Shown here piece by piece: positions 25,427 to 33,711 of a stretch of DNA of 64,000 bases. Position 1 is the first letter of the stretch. Each line of letters starts with the position of its first letter. The translations under genes were made by a program, and so were the position numbers. The stretch is from Anaerolineales bacterium (GTDB lineage: Bacteria > Chloroflexota > Anaerolineae > Anaerolineales > Villigracilaceae). The stretch is taken from the NCBI GenBank assembly GCA_016789305.1, contig JAEURJ010000013.1:672566-736565 (forward strand), in the 5' to 3' direction. A model generated the notes under the pieces. It saw only the letters and a program-made list of their open reading frames with translations, made no database searches and was not told where the DNA came from.

Positions 25427-27262
25427 CTAATTCGCTCTTGCGATCTCCACTTCCAACTCTTCGTCGATGCGGGTTTGGATATCATAGATCTTGCGATACA
25501 TACCGCCAAACTGCTTGAGCAGGCTTTCGTGATCGCCCTTCTGGATCATCTCGCCCTTGTCGAGCACGAGGATCAGGTCGGCTTTCATCACGGATTGGAT
25601 GCGATGCGCAATGATGAAGGTGGTGCGATTCTCCATAAGACCATTCAGTGCGGCACGAATTTCGGCTTCTGTTTCCGTGTCAATGGCGGAGGTGGAGTCG
25701 TCCAAAATCAATATGCGTGGATTCTTGAGGATCGTACGGGCAATGGTCACACGCTGTTTCTGTCCGCCGGAGAGGGTCACTCCTTTTTCACCGACGATCG
25801 TGTTATATCCATCGGGGAAACTGAGAATCACATCATGGATGGCGGCGGCTCGTGCGGCAGCTTCGATCTCTTCCTTCGTCACGCTTCTACCCACACCGTA
25901 TAAAATGTTTTCACGAATCGAGCGGCTGAACAGAAATGGCTCCTGCTGTACGATGCCGATCTGCTCACGCAGATATTTGCGCGGATAATCGGTCAATTCC
26001 ACGCCATCGATCAGGATGTGTCCGCCGGTGTAATCATGGAAGCGGGGGAGCAGGTTGACCATTGAGGTCTTCCCTGAACCCGTGGACCCAAGCAATGCGA
26101 TCGACTGCCCGGGCTTGATATGAAATGAAATGTTCTTGATGACGTCGTGCTTGCCATCGGAATACATGAACGAGACATCCTGAAATTCGATCTCGCCTCG
26201 CACTGGACCCTCGGGCTGGACGCGCCCATCTGTGAGCGGTTCCCGCACCTGCTTGACGATGTCCATTAAACGCGCATACGAAACCATGCCGGTTGAAGTC
26301 TGCACGATGGTGCGTCCCAGGTTGCGGATCGGGAAGATCAACCAGACGACCAAACCCACATAGGCGATGTAATCGCCAAGCGTGATCTCGCCGTTGATGG
26401 CCATAAAAGCACCGAAGATATATCCGAAGAGCATCTGGGCGCCGAGCACAATATCCGAGAGCGGCCAGAACAGCGAGTGCATGAGAAGGAGGATCTTGCC
26501 TTTGAGGAACTTGAGCCAGTTATCCTTCTCGAACTTATTCTTTTCGTAATCCTGCCGTGCAAAAGCCTTGACCACGCGTACGCCGGTCAGGTTTTCCTGC
26601 AGGGTGGTGGAGAGAACCGCTTCCTGTGCCTGATATTCCTCGTAGGCCTTGGTGACCTTTTTAAAGAACCACATCGAGACCCACAACATGAACGGGATCA
26701 CAACCACGGACATCAAGCCAAGCTTGACGTTTAGGTACAGGATCGCAGCCCAGTTGATGAAAAATAAAAGCACGATACGTCCCACGCCGATGGCTTGTTC
26801 GGAGAAGAAACGGCGCAGGGCATCCACATCGGAGGTGACGCGTTCGATCAGATCGCCGGTGGGGGTTTGGCTGTGGTACGAGAAGCTCAACCGCTGAATA
26901 TGATCGAAGAGGAAGTCTCTCAGGCGGCGGGTAATGCCTTCGGCGGTGTAGGCAGCCAGTCGTCCCGAAAGAAACGCGAATCCACCTTCCACAAAGGCCA
27001 GCAGGATAAATCCAAGGCCGATCCAGAGGAAAGTCTGCGTGGCGGTCCCGAAGCGGGTGCCCTTGGCAAGCACATCGTCTGCAAAGAAACGCAGCAGTAA
27101 ATAGACGGAGGTCTTTGCCAGGGCGGAAACAGCCAGAGAAAGCGTCGCCGCGATGTAGGAGACGCGGAAGTCTGTCATCATGCGCCAGAGGCCGACGAGG
27201 CGGTTCTCATTCAGCGCATTGCGAAAGTCAAAGGTGGGGGATTGGGGTGTGGTGTTCGACAT
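25427..27262 (-). CDS. ABC exporter subunit with degenerate catalytic site (BmrC/TM287-like)
   Basis: The start MSNTTPQSPT at 27262 has GGAG about ten bases upstream; longer in-frame starts run into the leader terminator. The 611-residue protein has six membrane helices and an ATPase: Walker A GSTGSGKTS, signature LSGGQKQRV, Walker B LDDSTSAID. The residue after Walker B Asp is Asp rather than the catalytic Glu, the hallmark of the degenerate site of heterodimeric exporters (TM287 type). The next gene provides the matching partner. The operon is preceded by a leader ORF and terminator at 27289-27445, as bmrB precedes bmrCD in Bacillus. Confidence 0.94.
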   Translation of the reverse strand: MSNTTPQSPTFDFRNALNENRLVGLWRMMTDFRVSYIAATLSLAVSALAKTSVYLLLRFFADDVLAKGTRFGTATQTFLWIGLGFILLAFVEGGFAFLSGRLAAYTAEGITRRLRDFLFDHIQRLSFSYHSQTPTGDLIERVTSDVDALRRFFSEQAIGVGRIVLLFFINWAAILYLNVKLGLMSVVVIPFMLWVSMWFFKKVTKAYEEYQAQEAVLSTTLQENLTGVRVVKAFARQDYEKNKFEKDNWLKFLKGKILLLMHSLFWPLSDIVLGAQMLFGYIFGAFMAINGEITLGDYIAYVGLVVWLIFPIRNLGRTIVQTSTGMVSYARLMDIVKQVREPLTDGRVQPEGPVRGEIEFQDVSFMYSDGKHDVIKNISFHIKPGQSIALLGSTGSGKTSMVNLLPRFHDYTGGHILIDGVELTDYPRKYLREQIGIVQQEPFLFSRSIRENILYGVGRSVTKEEIEAAARAAAIHDVILSFPDGYNTIVGEKGVTLSGGQKQRVTIARTILKNPRILILDDSTSAIDTETEAEIRAALNGLMENRTTFIIAHRIQSVMKADLILVLDKGEMIQKGDHESLLKQFGGMYRKIYDIQTRIDEELEVEIARAN

Positions 27263-27288
27263 TTCTTTCATTCTCCGTAAAAACTTAA

Positions 27289-27319
27289 ACAAAAAGGCTG
27301 TGACGAGTGCGTCACAGCC
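27289..27319 (-). terminator. Intrinsic terminator/attenuator before the ABC exporter
   Basis: On the minus strand GGCTGTGACG pairs with CGTCACAGCC around CACT, followed by TTTTTGT. The segment CGCACTC (27305-27311), in the 5' arm and loop, can instead pair with GAGTGCG at the end of the leader ORF (27363-27370). Confidence 0.87.
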
Positions 27320-27345
27320 CATAAAAACAAGGAACTGGAAAAGAC

Positions 27346-27429
27346 CTAACGACGGTCTCGAGGCGCACTCCAAGAAGGTACAAATTTGCCAACGGCATCG
27401 GGTGTTTTGAAGATCAACGTGATGGACAT
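27346..27429 (-). CDS. 27-codon leader peptide of the ABC-exporter attenuator
   Basis: AAAGGAG (27439-27445) lies nine bases before the ATG at 27429. The ORF starts MSITLIFKTP and ends PSWSAPRDRR at a TAG. The Ser-Ala-Pro codons carry GAGTGCGC (27363-27370), complementary to GCGCACTC next to the SD (27432-27439, eight pairs), and also to CGCACTC in the terminator (27305-27311, seven pairs). A ribosome stalled early in this ORF would cover the SD copy, freeing the middle segment to open the terminator. The layout and position are those of the bmrB leader of Bacillus bmrCD, where ribosome-targeting drugs induce expression. Confidence 0.75.
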   Translation of the reverse strand: MSITLIFKTPDAVGKFVPSWSAPRDRR

Positions 27430-27487
27430 TCGAGTGCGCTCCTTTCGTAGAAATGTGTCTTATGAGATTAATCTCACGACAGACGAT

Positions 27488-27517
27488 AGTTTACCCCGTG
27501 AATTCGGGAAGTGTCAA
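27488..27517 (-). promoter_or_regulatory. Sigma70-type promoter of the ABC-exporter leader
   Basis: On the minus strand TTGACA (27512-27517), an 18-base spacer and TAAACT (27488-27493). Transcription should start near 27481, about 50 bases before the leader ATG. Confidence 0.65.
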
Positions 27518-27547
27518 GATATGAGAGTATGCAAATTCCAAATAGAT

Positions 27548-29356
27548 TTACGGAATGTAAACTTCACACGTTCCGTCGCTGATCTCGCACCGGCCGACCT
27601 CTTCGCCGGCAAACAACACACGGAATTGTGCCGAGCCGTCGTTCTTGGGATTCCAGAAGAACATGGCACGGTCCTGTTCCTTGCGCGGCTGGACGATGCT
27701 GGCGTAGGCATGTTTGCACTCGATGGGATCAATGTATGGAGGATCTTCATCACCGTAAATTTTGATGCTGGCGCACACTCCCATGGGCAGATAGGTGAAC
27801 TTCCCATTTTCCCAACGATAACCTTTGAAGGTGTCTGTGGGTAGACCATTGGCGTCTAGGCGCTCAAAAGAGAAGGCGGCAAAGCTGCGTGGTTCGCCCA
27901 CATTATTCAACATATGGAAGCTGGTGTCGTTCCAGAAGAAACTGAAGCGGAATCCATTGGGGTATTTGACGGTCGGAACAGCCACGATTGAAACAGGAGT
28001 GGACGTGTTGGATACCTGCGTATTCGTTTCCGCGGGCGCTGCCGTTTCTGTCGACGGGACGAACGTAAATGTTGCAGTGAAGGTCGGCTCAAATGTTGAT
28101 GTGTTCGTGAAGCCAACGGTTGGTTCAAAAGTATCGGTTGCAATGGCCGAGGGCGGAATCGATGTCTGCGATGGAGGAACAGACGTAAGCGTTGAAAGAG
28201 GCGAGGAGGTGACTGTCGAGGTGGGTGGAACTGTTGCGAACAAGAAACCATTCTGAACTGCGAACCATGCACCGATCCCCAACAAAAGAAGAATCAAAAT
28301 ACCCCCAAGCCAGCTTTTCCTTTTACGCGGTTGATGGCTTGCGTGGACCGTGGCAGGCAGCGGCGAAATATTCTTGTGGATCGTATTGCCTTTATCGCGT
28401 CGCGGGCTTTCCCCTTTCGGGGATGATGCATGCTGGGCCATTTGCGCGATGCTTTTTTCACTGCGCCTCACAGTGGGCACGCCCACGGGCAGCGGCGGCA
28501 GCGGAGTTTTCGGCGAAGAGCCTGTTGATTTGATTGCATCTTCCAGTGCGTCAATCAGCTTTGCACCGGATGAATATCGTTGATTTGGATTTTTCTCCAA
28601 AGCCTTCAACAACACGGCCTCCACAGCAGGGCTGATCAATGGATTAATGCTGCGTGGCGGGGGAGGGGCCTGCGAGATGTGCTGTAGTGCCGTGCTTGCC
28701 GGCGATGGATCGTTGAACGGCACCGCGCCGACGAGCAATTCGTAGAGGATGACACCCAATGAATATAGATCGGATTGGGGAACCGCATCAGCCGAACGTT
28801 TGGCCTGCTCGGGCGAAATATAGTGAGGCGTCCCGAAAATACTTCCCATCGAGCCGTCGCGTATTTCCAGCGCCATGCCAAAATCGCCCAATAACACGCG
28901 CCCGCTTTTGGAGATGAGAATATTCGAAGGCTTCACATCGCGATGGATCACACCCTGGCGATGGGCATAGTCCAATGCACCAGCAACGGCCTTGCCAATG
29001 CGAAGTACATCAGCAATGGGCATCAACTCTTTTTGCTGAATGTACAGGTCCATGATGGAGGACAGGTCCTGCCCATCGACATGCTCCATCACATAATAGG
29101 AAATCTTCTGTTCTTCGTCCGCATAATAGATCTGGACAATGTTCTCGTGACGCCACTGCGCCATCATGCGCGCCTCATTGACGAAGCGTTGAGCATAGGC
29201 GGGATCACTGTGATATTTACGGTCCAGCACCTTGATCGCCACAGGACGCTTTAACTTCACGTCCATACCGATATACACGGTGGCCATGCCGCCGTGCCCC
29301 AGCACGTCATCCACGCGAAAATTTGCCAGCTGCTGACCGATCAAGGGATCATTCAT
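27548..29356 (-). CDS. Membrane Ser/Thr protein kinase (PknB-like) with extracellular domain
   Basis: In this 602-residue protein, residues 10-275 are a complete Hanks-type kinase: loop GHGGMATVY, ATP Lys42 (VAIKV), catalytic HRDVKPSN (Asp140) and DFG at 158-160, with GTPHYISPEQ in the activation segment. A membrane helix (SWLGGILILLLLGIGAWF) follows near residue 350, then a long Thr/Ser/Pro stretch. A C-terminal domain of about 130 residues, likely outside the cell (FRFSFFWNDTSFHM... RCEISDGTCEVYIP), comes last. PASTA repeats are absent. The next gene upstream overlaps by an ATGA, so its unknown product is the obvious partner or substrate. Confidence 0.93.
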   Translation of the reverse strand: MNDPLIGQQLANFRVDDVLGHGGMATVYIGMDVKLKRPVAIKVLDRKYHSDPAYAQRFVNEARMMAQWRHENIVQIYYADEEQKISYYVMEHVDGQDLSSIMDLYIQQKELMPIADVLRIGKAVAGALDYAHRQGVIHRDVKPSNILISKSGRVLLGDFGMALEIRDGSMGSIFGTPHYISPEQAKRSADAVPQSDLYSLGVILYELLVGAVPFNDPSPASTALQHISQAPPPPRSINPLISPAVEAVLLKALEKNPNQRYSSGAKLIDALEDAIKSTGSSPKTPLPPLPVGVPTVRRSEKSIAQMAQHASSPKGESPRRDKGNTIHKNISPLPATVHASHQPRKRKSWLGGILILLLLGIGAWFAVQNGFLFATVPPTSTVTSSPLSTLTSVPPSQTSIPPSAIATDTFEPTVGFTNTSTFEPTFTATFTFVPSTETAAPAETNTQVSNTSTPVSIVAVPTVKYPNGFRFSFFWNDTSFHMLNNVGEPRSFAAFSFERLDANGLPTDTFKGYRWENGKFTYLPMGVCASIKIYGDEDPPYIDPIECKHAYASIVQPRKEQDRAMFFWNPKNDGSAQFRVLFAGEEVGRCEISDGTCEVYIP

Positions 29357-31794
29357 GCAGGTTTCGAAGTCCGCTTTCTGGTATTGGAGGTCGGAAGGGT
29401 TTCACGGCTGGCAAGTGTAATACGAGACAGGTCTTTTATGAAGGTATTGAAATCCTCGGCATAGGCATCGAGGTAATCCTGCGTGATCAGGTTCGCCAGG
29501 TCCCTGCGGCCAATGGAGAGCAAGCCGGCCACGTGCGGGCGGAAATCGCGCAGGGAAATCTGCATTTTTCCTTTTGCGTCGGTCAGCACTCCCCATGCCA
29601 ATTGCTTTTGGGTATTGTCATCTTTTGCTGTAATGAAGCGGGTCAATGTGCTGGTGGATACCACGGCCCCTACATTGGAGAATACTTCGCGGCCCTTGAT
29701 CAAATGGTTCAGTAATTCAAATTTCTCCGGGATTTTATCCAGCAGTCGTTGAAGCGGCGTGGGCAGATGTGCCAATAACTTGATCGCACCCACACTGGCG
29801 CTTTCTCCTTGAATGGCGACTTCCTTGGCTTTCGAAAGATACGCCCCAAATCCGGCTAATGAAGCGAGGTACAGTTTTTGATATTGGTTAAAAGCCGTGA
29901 ACATCGCCGCGCGGTCTTCCTCGGATTTCTCGTACGCATCCAACAATTGGACCGTCTGCGCATGCAAACCGATCAAATTCAACTCGTGGACAGGCACTTC
30001 CAGGTTAAGCGGATACACCCGTTCGCGCGGTGTCTTCTGGCTGGCATCCATCGGGATCAAAATGGATGGATTCGTTCGGCTGGTCTCTTCTACAAGCGTT
30101 TTCAACGATGCGGCTACGTCGGGTTTGCTTTGACCCAGCGTTGAAATCTCTTCAAGCAACTTCTTTGAAGGGCGATATTTCGTGGCATGGATCGCGCGAT
30201 ACAACACCAACAGGTCGTTGATCGTCAATTGGATCAAATCATTGCGCTGTTTGAACTGTTTACGCAAGTCAAGGCATGGTTTGAGTTTTACCTTGTCGGT
30301 CTCGGCACCAGCTTCCGGCGGAATGTGCGGCGCTTGTTGAACGAGGTCCATGTCCGCAGGTTGGAGCTGCAAGATCAGCGAGGTATAAATCCGTGATGTC
30401 GACGGAGCAGGGGAGGGGAGCAGGCTCAAATAATGCGCCCACGAGAGCGCTTCATTCGTCAAGATCTCAGAGAGCGCAGTACCCCAGGCACCGTCGAAGA
30501 AAATATGAGATTGATCGAAAACGAAAGTTTCACCCGTGTCAAAAATGGTCAGTGCATGGGAACCGATGCCACGCTCGGCTTGCCGTAATTCCGAGAGCGG
30601 CAGGGAACGCGTGCGTTGGTCAGCAGAGAGGATGATCGGCGCATATCGCAGGTTATCGAGGTCGCTGACCAGTGTGGGATTCAATTTATTGCGCAAACCC
30701 GGCAATGCGGATCGTTTGATATGAGTCAGCGAAGAAATCTGCGAAGGCGTGGGGAAGGGGGACTCCAGCAAAGCCGCAATCTGTGCCCGCACGGTCACCA
30801 CATCCAATGGACGGCTGGAGCCTTGTTCACAGACCGGCAAAAGATAATAGCTGTCGCGATGAATAATGCCGACCTGCGCGTCTTTAATATCGAATGGAAC
30901 GCGCGTCTCGCCATATAACCCCGGCTCCAAATACGCAAGGATCGTCATTTGCTTTTGATAAGCGGGCAGGTCTTGCAGGGTCCCGGCCTTGAGTTTTCCA
31001 TTCCACAGTTCATACGTGGCAGCGGGTAAGGTCAACAGGGATTTGTTGACGAACTGGTCAAATTTCAGTTTTCGATATGCTGGGTAATCATAATTAGCCG
31101 CATCGTCATCGCGGCGATATGGCCGCTTGTTTTCCCACTCCCGAAACAGCCGTGAATATCTTTGTGCCTTCGTCGATTCGCCAAGCGTTTCCTGAAGCAA
31201 CGCCAGCGCGACCCGCTCGCGCCATTCGTTTTCCAACAAGGCATTGTACTGATGCAGACACATGATCGAAGCCATGACCCACGCCGTGAGACGGTCAACG
31301 GAGTTCAAGTGGATGTTGTTCTGGCTTAGGACAGTATCAAAGCCGTGAGTTTCGTTGGCATGTCTTGCCGTGTCTTCGCGCAATGCATAGCCCGCATAAA
31401 ATTGCCACACGCCTTCGGGGAATGCTGAGTCCGGGTCTTTGCCCGCGAGTTTCAATAAATTTTGATATCCTGAAATAATTGCAGCCGGGCCTGCAAAGAA
31501 TGTTCGATATACAGCTTTATCAAGAATCTGCTCGACCCCGCTGAAGAGCGCATTCACATCCTGCTGCATCTTTTGCACAGGGATGCGCCGGCCTGGCAGG
31601 CGGGCAAGTCCGCTGAGGATCATGCCGGGCACATTGCCAGCCGGCACCACCTTTGAAATTAAATCCACCACAGCTTCCAACTCCGGCAACGACAGGCGTG
31701 ATAACTGCTGGGCAGAGATCGATTTTGCCACAGTCCGCAGGTCTTCGGCGGTGAGCTGTGAGGCTTGCTGATAGCTGGGTTTTTCGGCGCTCAT
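29353..31794 (-). CDS. Hypothetical 813-residue protein coupled to the kinase
   Basis: I do not recognise a family. The protein begins MSAEKPSYQQASQ (a GTG three bases earlier is possible) and is mostly helical, with no signal peptide and no clear membrane segment. The middle section (residues about 120-350) has a His/Asn/Arg-rich helix, MCLHQYNALLENEWRERVAL, that could be part of an active site. Later sections include several beta strands (HALTIFDTGETFVFDQSHIFFDGAWG) and a basic C-terminal tail (NTRKRTSKPA). Its stop overlaps the kinase start. A TATAAT box is found eight bases before the ATG, back to back with the promoter of the divergent aminotransferase. Confidence 0.75.
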   Translation of the reverse strand: MSAEKPSYQQASQLTAEDLRTVAKSISAQQLSRLSLPELEAVVDLISKVVPAGNVPGMILSGLARLPGRRIPVQKMQQDVNALFSGVEQILDKAVYRTFFAGPAAIISGYQNLLKLAGKDPDSAFPEGVWQFYAGYALREDTARHANETHGFDTVLSQNNIHLNSVDRLTAWVMASIMCLHQYNALLENEWRERVALALLQETLGESTKAQRYSRLFREWENKRPYRRDDDAANYDYPAYRKLKFDQFVNKSLLTLPAATYELWNGKLKAGTLQDLPAYQKQMTILAYLEPGLYGETRVPFDIKDAQVGIIHRDSYYLLPVCEQGSSRPLDVVTVRAQIAALLESPFPTPSQISSLTHIKRSALPGLRNKLNPTLVSDLDNLRYAPIILSADQRTRSLPLSELRQAERGIGSHALTIFDTGETFVFDQSHIFFDGAWGTALSEILTNEALSWAHYLSLLPSPAPSTSRIYTSLILQLQPADMDLVQQAPHIPPEAGAETDKVKLKPCLDLRKQFKQRNDLIQLTINDLLVLYRAIHATKYRPSKKLLEEISTLGQSKPDVAASLKTLVEETSRTNPSILIPMDASQKTPRERVYPLNLEVPVHELNLIGLHAQTVQLLDAYEKSEEDRAAMFTAFNQYQKLYLASLAGFGAYLSKAKEVAIQGESASVGAIKLLAHLPTPLQRLLDKIPEKFELLNHLIKGREVFSNVGAVVSTSTLTRFITAKDDNTQKQLAWGVLTDAKGKMQISLRDFRPHVAGLLSIGRRDLANLITQDYLDAYAEDFNTFIKDLSRITLASRETLPTSNTRKRTSKPA

Positions 31795-31818
31795 CACATC
31801 GAATTATATGTGAAAGCT

Positions 31819-31824
31819 TATAAT
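31819..31824 (+). promoter_or_regulatory. -10 box (TATAAT), leaderless start, with a divergent TATAAT beside it
   Basis: TATAAT lies six bases before the ATG at 31831. On the other strand TATAAT at 31803-31808 serves the gene at 29353-31794. The two -10 boxes are only ten bases apart, so polymerases could interfere. Confidence 0.55.
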
Positions 31825-31830
31825 AAAACC

Positions 31831-32655
31831 ATGCAAATCAAGACGTTTCAAATCGCACAAAACAAAAACATTTCACTCGATATTCAAGCCGCTTCTCTCG
31901 ACGGGATGACTGCCCAGCTTCCACAAGGCTTTTACACCACCTTCAGTACGCTCGCTCAGGGGACCAGGGTGCTTGGGTTGAAATCTCACTTGGAAAGATT
32001 GTATGGGCCGTCAAACGAACTGGGATTGCATCCACCTGTAAATGAAGCAGAATTGCGCAGGCAAATTGCAATTCTGGTCAAGGAAAACCTTCCGCATGAG
32101 TCTCGTGTGCGATTGATTCTGACCAAGGATAAAGGTGAGTTATATATTGGGATTCAATCCTTCGAACCTCTGCCTGAAACAGTTTATACCAAAGGCGTAA
32201 AAGTAATCTCCACTGAAACTGCCAGACAGGATCCTCGCATTAAAGATACAGGTTTTATTTCATCCAGTGCAGAGCAGAGGAAATTATTAAGCAAGGATGT
32301 GTTTGAAATTCTGCTGACAAAGGATGGAAAGATCTTGGAAGGTATGACGTCCAATTTTTATGCGATCAAGGGAAAGACCGTCGTCACTGCGCAACGGGGC
32401 ATTTTATTAGGAGTCACACGCAAGGCAGTGCTGCGCATCGCAAGAGGGCAGGGGATGTCCATCGAATATCGTTCGCCAAAACTCAATGAAAGATTCGACG
32501 AAGGATTTCTCACATCAAGCTCACGAGGCGTGGTGCCGATCATTTCAATTGATGGAAAGCCAATAGGGCAGGGGAGTGTGGGGAAGTGGTCAAAAATTCT
32601 TTCGAAGGCGTATCAGGCGTACGTTATGGAAAGAAGCGAACTTATCGCCAGATAA
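31831..32655 (+). CDS. Class IV aminotransferase (branched-chain aminotransferase/aminodeoxychorismate lyase-like)
   Basis: The start at 31831 (MQIKTFQIAQ) follows a TATAAT box; the longer frame from 31765 begins inside the neighbouring gene. The protein has 274 residues, the size of the PLP-dependent fold-type IV enzymes. Typical segments are QGFYTTFSTLAQGTRVLGLKSHLERL (N-terminal domain), LLTKDGKILEGMTSNFYAI (conserved E-G-x-T-S-N motif near the cofactor phosphate) and GVTRKAVLRIA, then EGFLTSSSRGVVPI. It could act on branched-chain or D-amino acids, or as aminodeoxychorismate lyase; the sequence alone does not decide. It converges with the recombinase gene. Confidence 0.88.
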   Translation: MQIKTFQIAQNKNISLDIQAASLDGMTAQLPQGFYTTFSTLAQGTRVLGLKSHLERLYGPSNELGLHPPVNEAELRRQIAILVKENLPHESRVRLILTKDKGELYIGIQSFEPLPETVYTKGVKVISTETARQDPRIKDTGFISSSAEQRKLLSKDVFEILLTKDGKILEGMTSNFYAIKGKTVVTAQRGILLGVTRKAVLRIARGQGMSIEYRSPKLNERFDEGFLTSSSRGVVPIISIDGKPIGQGSVGKWSKILSKAYQAYVMERSELIAR

Positions 32656-32656
32656 T

Positions 32657-33676
32657 TTATTTTGATTTCTTCTCAAAAATATCGTAATAGCCTTTATCCA
32701 ATTCATCATCCGATAAATGGGCGTAGCGTTGTGTGACCTGGATATTTGCATGACGTGCGAGTTCCTGTGCAAGTTTGAGATTACCTGAACCGCGCAGAAC
32801 CGTGGTCACAAAGTAATGACGAAACGAGTGGGGCGTGATCTTGCCAACGGATTCTTTTCCTAAAATTTGACGAACGCGTTCTTTGACAATGTTTCGGCCT
32901 GTTGTCGGCGTCATGGACTTGGTCTTTTTGCCGGCGCCTTTGTCGTGGCGGGCGAAGAGGGGCAGGGCAGCCAATTGTTTTCCCGATCCGCCGTCGGTTT
33001 CAGCGCGAAGCGAAAGATAATCCTTGATCGCTGTGATGGAACGTGACGTAAAACGCACCACGGCTTGTTTATCGCCCTTGCCGATCACCACCGCGCGATG
33101 TTCATTCCAATCCACATCGCCGCGACGAAGTTTACAGGCTTCATGAACACGCAAACCGGTATCTGCCAGCATGAGCAAAAAGGCACGATCTCGCATTGCG
33201 CGTAACCGAGCGGTGGTGACATCTTCATCCTCGGCTGGCAAAAGGATGTTTTCAACAACGCTGACGTGCTCCAGTAAACGTTCGATATCATCGGAAGGGA
33301 ACTGCGGCAGGCGAATGCCAGGTCGCCGCGAGCGCTGACGGATCAACGTGCGCACACGCGATAGATTGATCTCCACAAAGCGCTCTGAGTCCACGTATTC
33401 GTAGAAACCCTTGACGGCCTGCAAATACAGATGCTCTGTGGCGGGCGCATAACTCTTGAGATAGATGGCGTATGGCGAGACCACATCTTCTGTCAATTTT
33501 TCGATCGGAGTAGTGGAGGGATCCAGCCATTTCTCCACAAGCACTTCTGCGAAAACATTCAGCGAATTCTTATACGCACGCATGGTGTGTTCGCTGCGCG
33601 TGAGCTTCACCACGTCCAAATACTTCGCAATGACATGTGAGATCGTCAGTACAGTTTCTTCCGTTTTCTTTGCCAT
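32657..33676 (-). CDS. Tyrosine recombinase (XerC/XerD-like)
   Basis: The chosen start MAKKTEETVL at 33676 gives 339 residues; the next ATG upstream (33685) overlaps the -10 box. A SAM-like DNA-binding domain (residues about 10-120) is followed by a catalytic domain. Its first Arg is in GLRVHEACKLRRGDV. HSFRHYFVT gives the His-x2-Arg motif, HANIQVTQRYAHLS gives the second His and the nucleophile Tyr. A Lys in the beta-hairpin is likely in VVIGKGDKQAVV. It cuts and rejoins DNA at specific sites. No dif-like site or integrated element boundary is evident right beside it, so it may be a chromosomal Xer protein or a relic of an element. Confidence 0.9.
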   Translation of the reverse strand: MAKKTEETVLTISHVIAKYLDVVKLTRSEHTMRAYKNSLNVFAEVLVEKWLDPSTTPIEKLTEDVVSPYAIYLKSYAPATEHLYLQAVKGFYEYVDSERFVEINLSRVRTLIRQRSRRPGIRLPQFPSDDIERLLEHVSVVENILLPAEDEDVTTARLRAMRDRAFLLMLADTGLRVHEACKLRRGDVDWNEHRAVVIGKGDKQAVVRFTSRSITAIKDYLSLRAETDGGSGKQLAALPLFARHDKGAGKKTKSMTPTTGRNIVKERVRQILGKESVGKITPHSFRHYFVTTVLRGSGNLKLAQELARHANIQVTQRYAHLSDDELDKGYYDIFEKKSK

Positions 33677-33683
33677 GAGAGCC

Positions 33684-33711
33684 ATTATACGAACTTCCTG
33701 AGATTTGTCAA
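33684..33711 (-). promoter_or_regulatory. Promoter of the tyrosine recombinase
   Basis: On the minus strand TTGACA (33706-33711), 16-base spacer, TATAAT (33684-33689), then seven bases to the ATG at 33676. Both boxes are consensus; the transcript would be leaderless. Confidence 0.75.
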
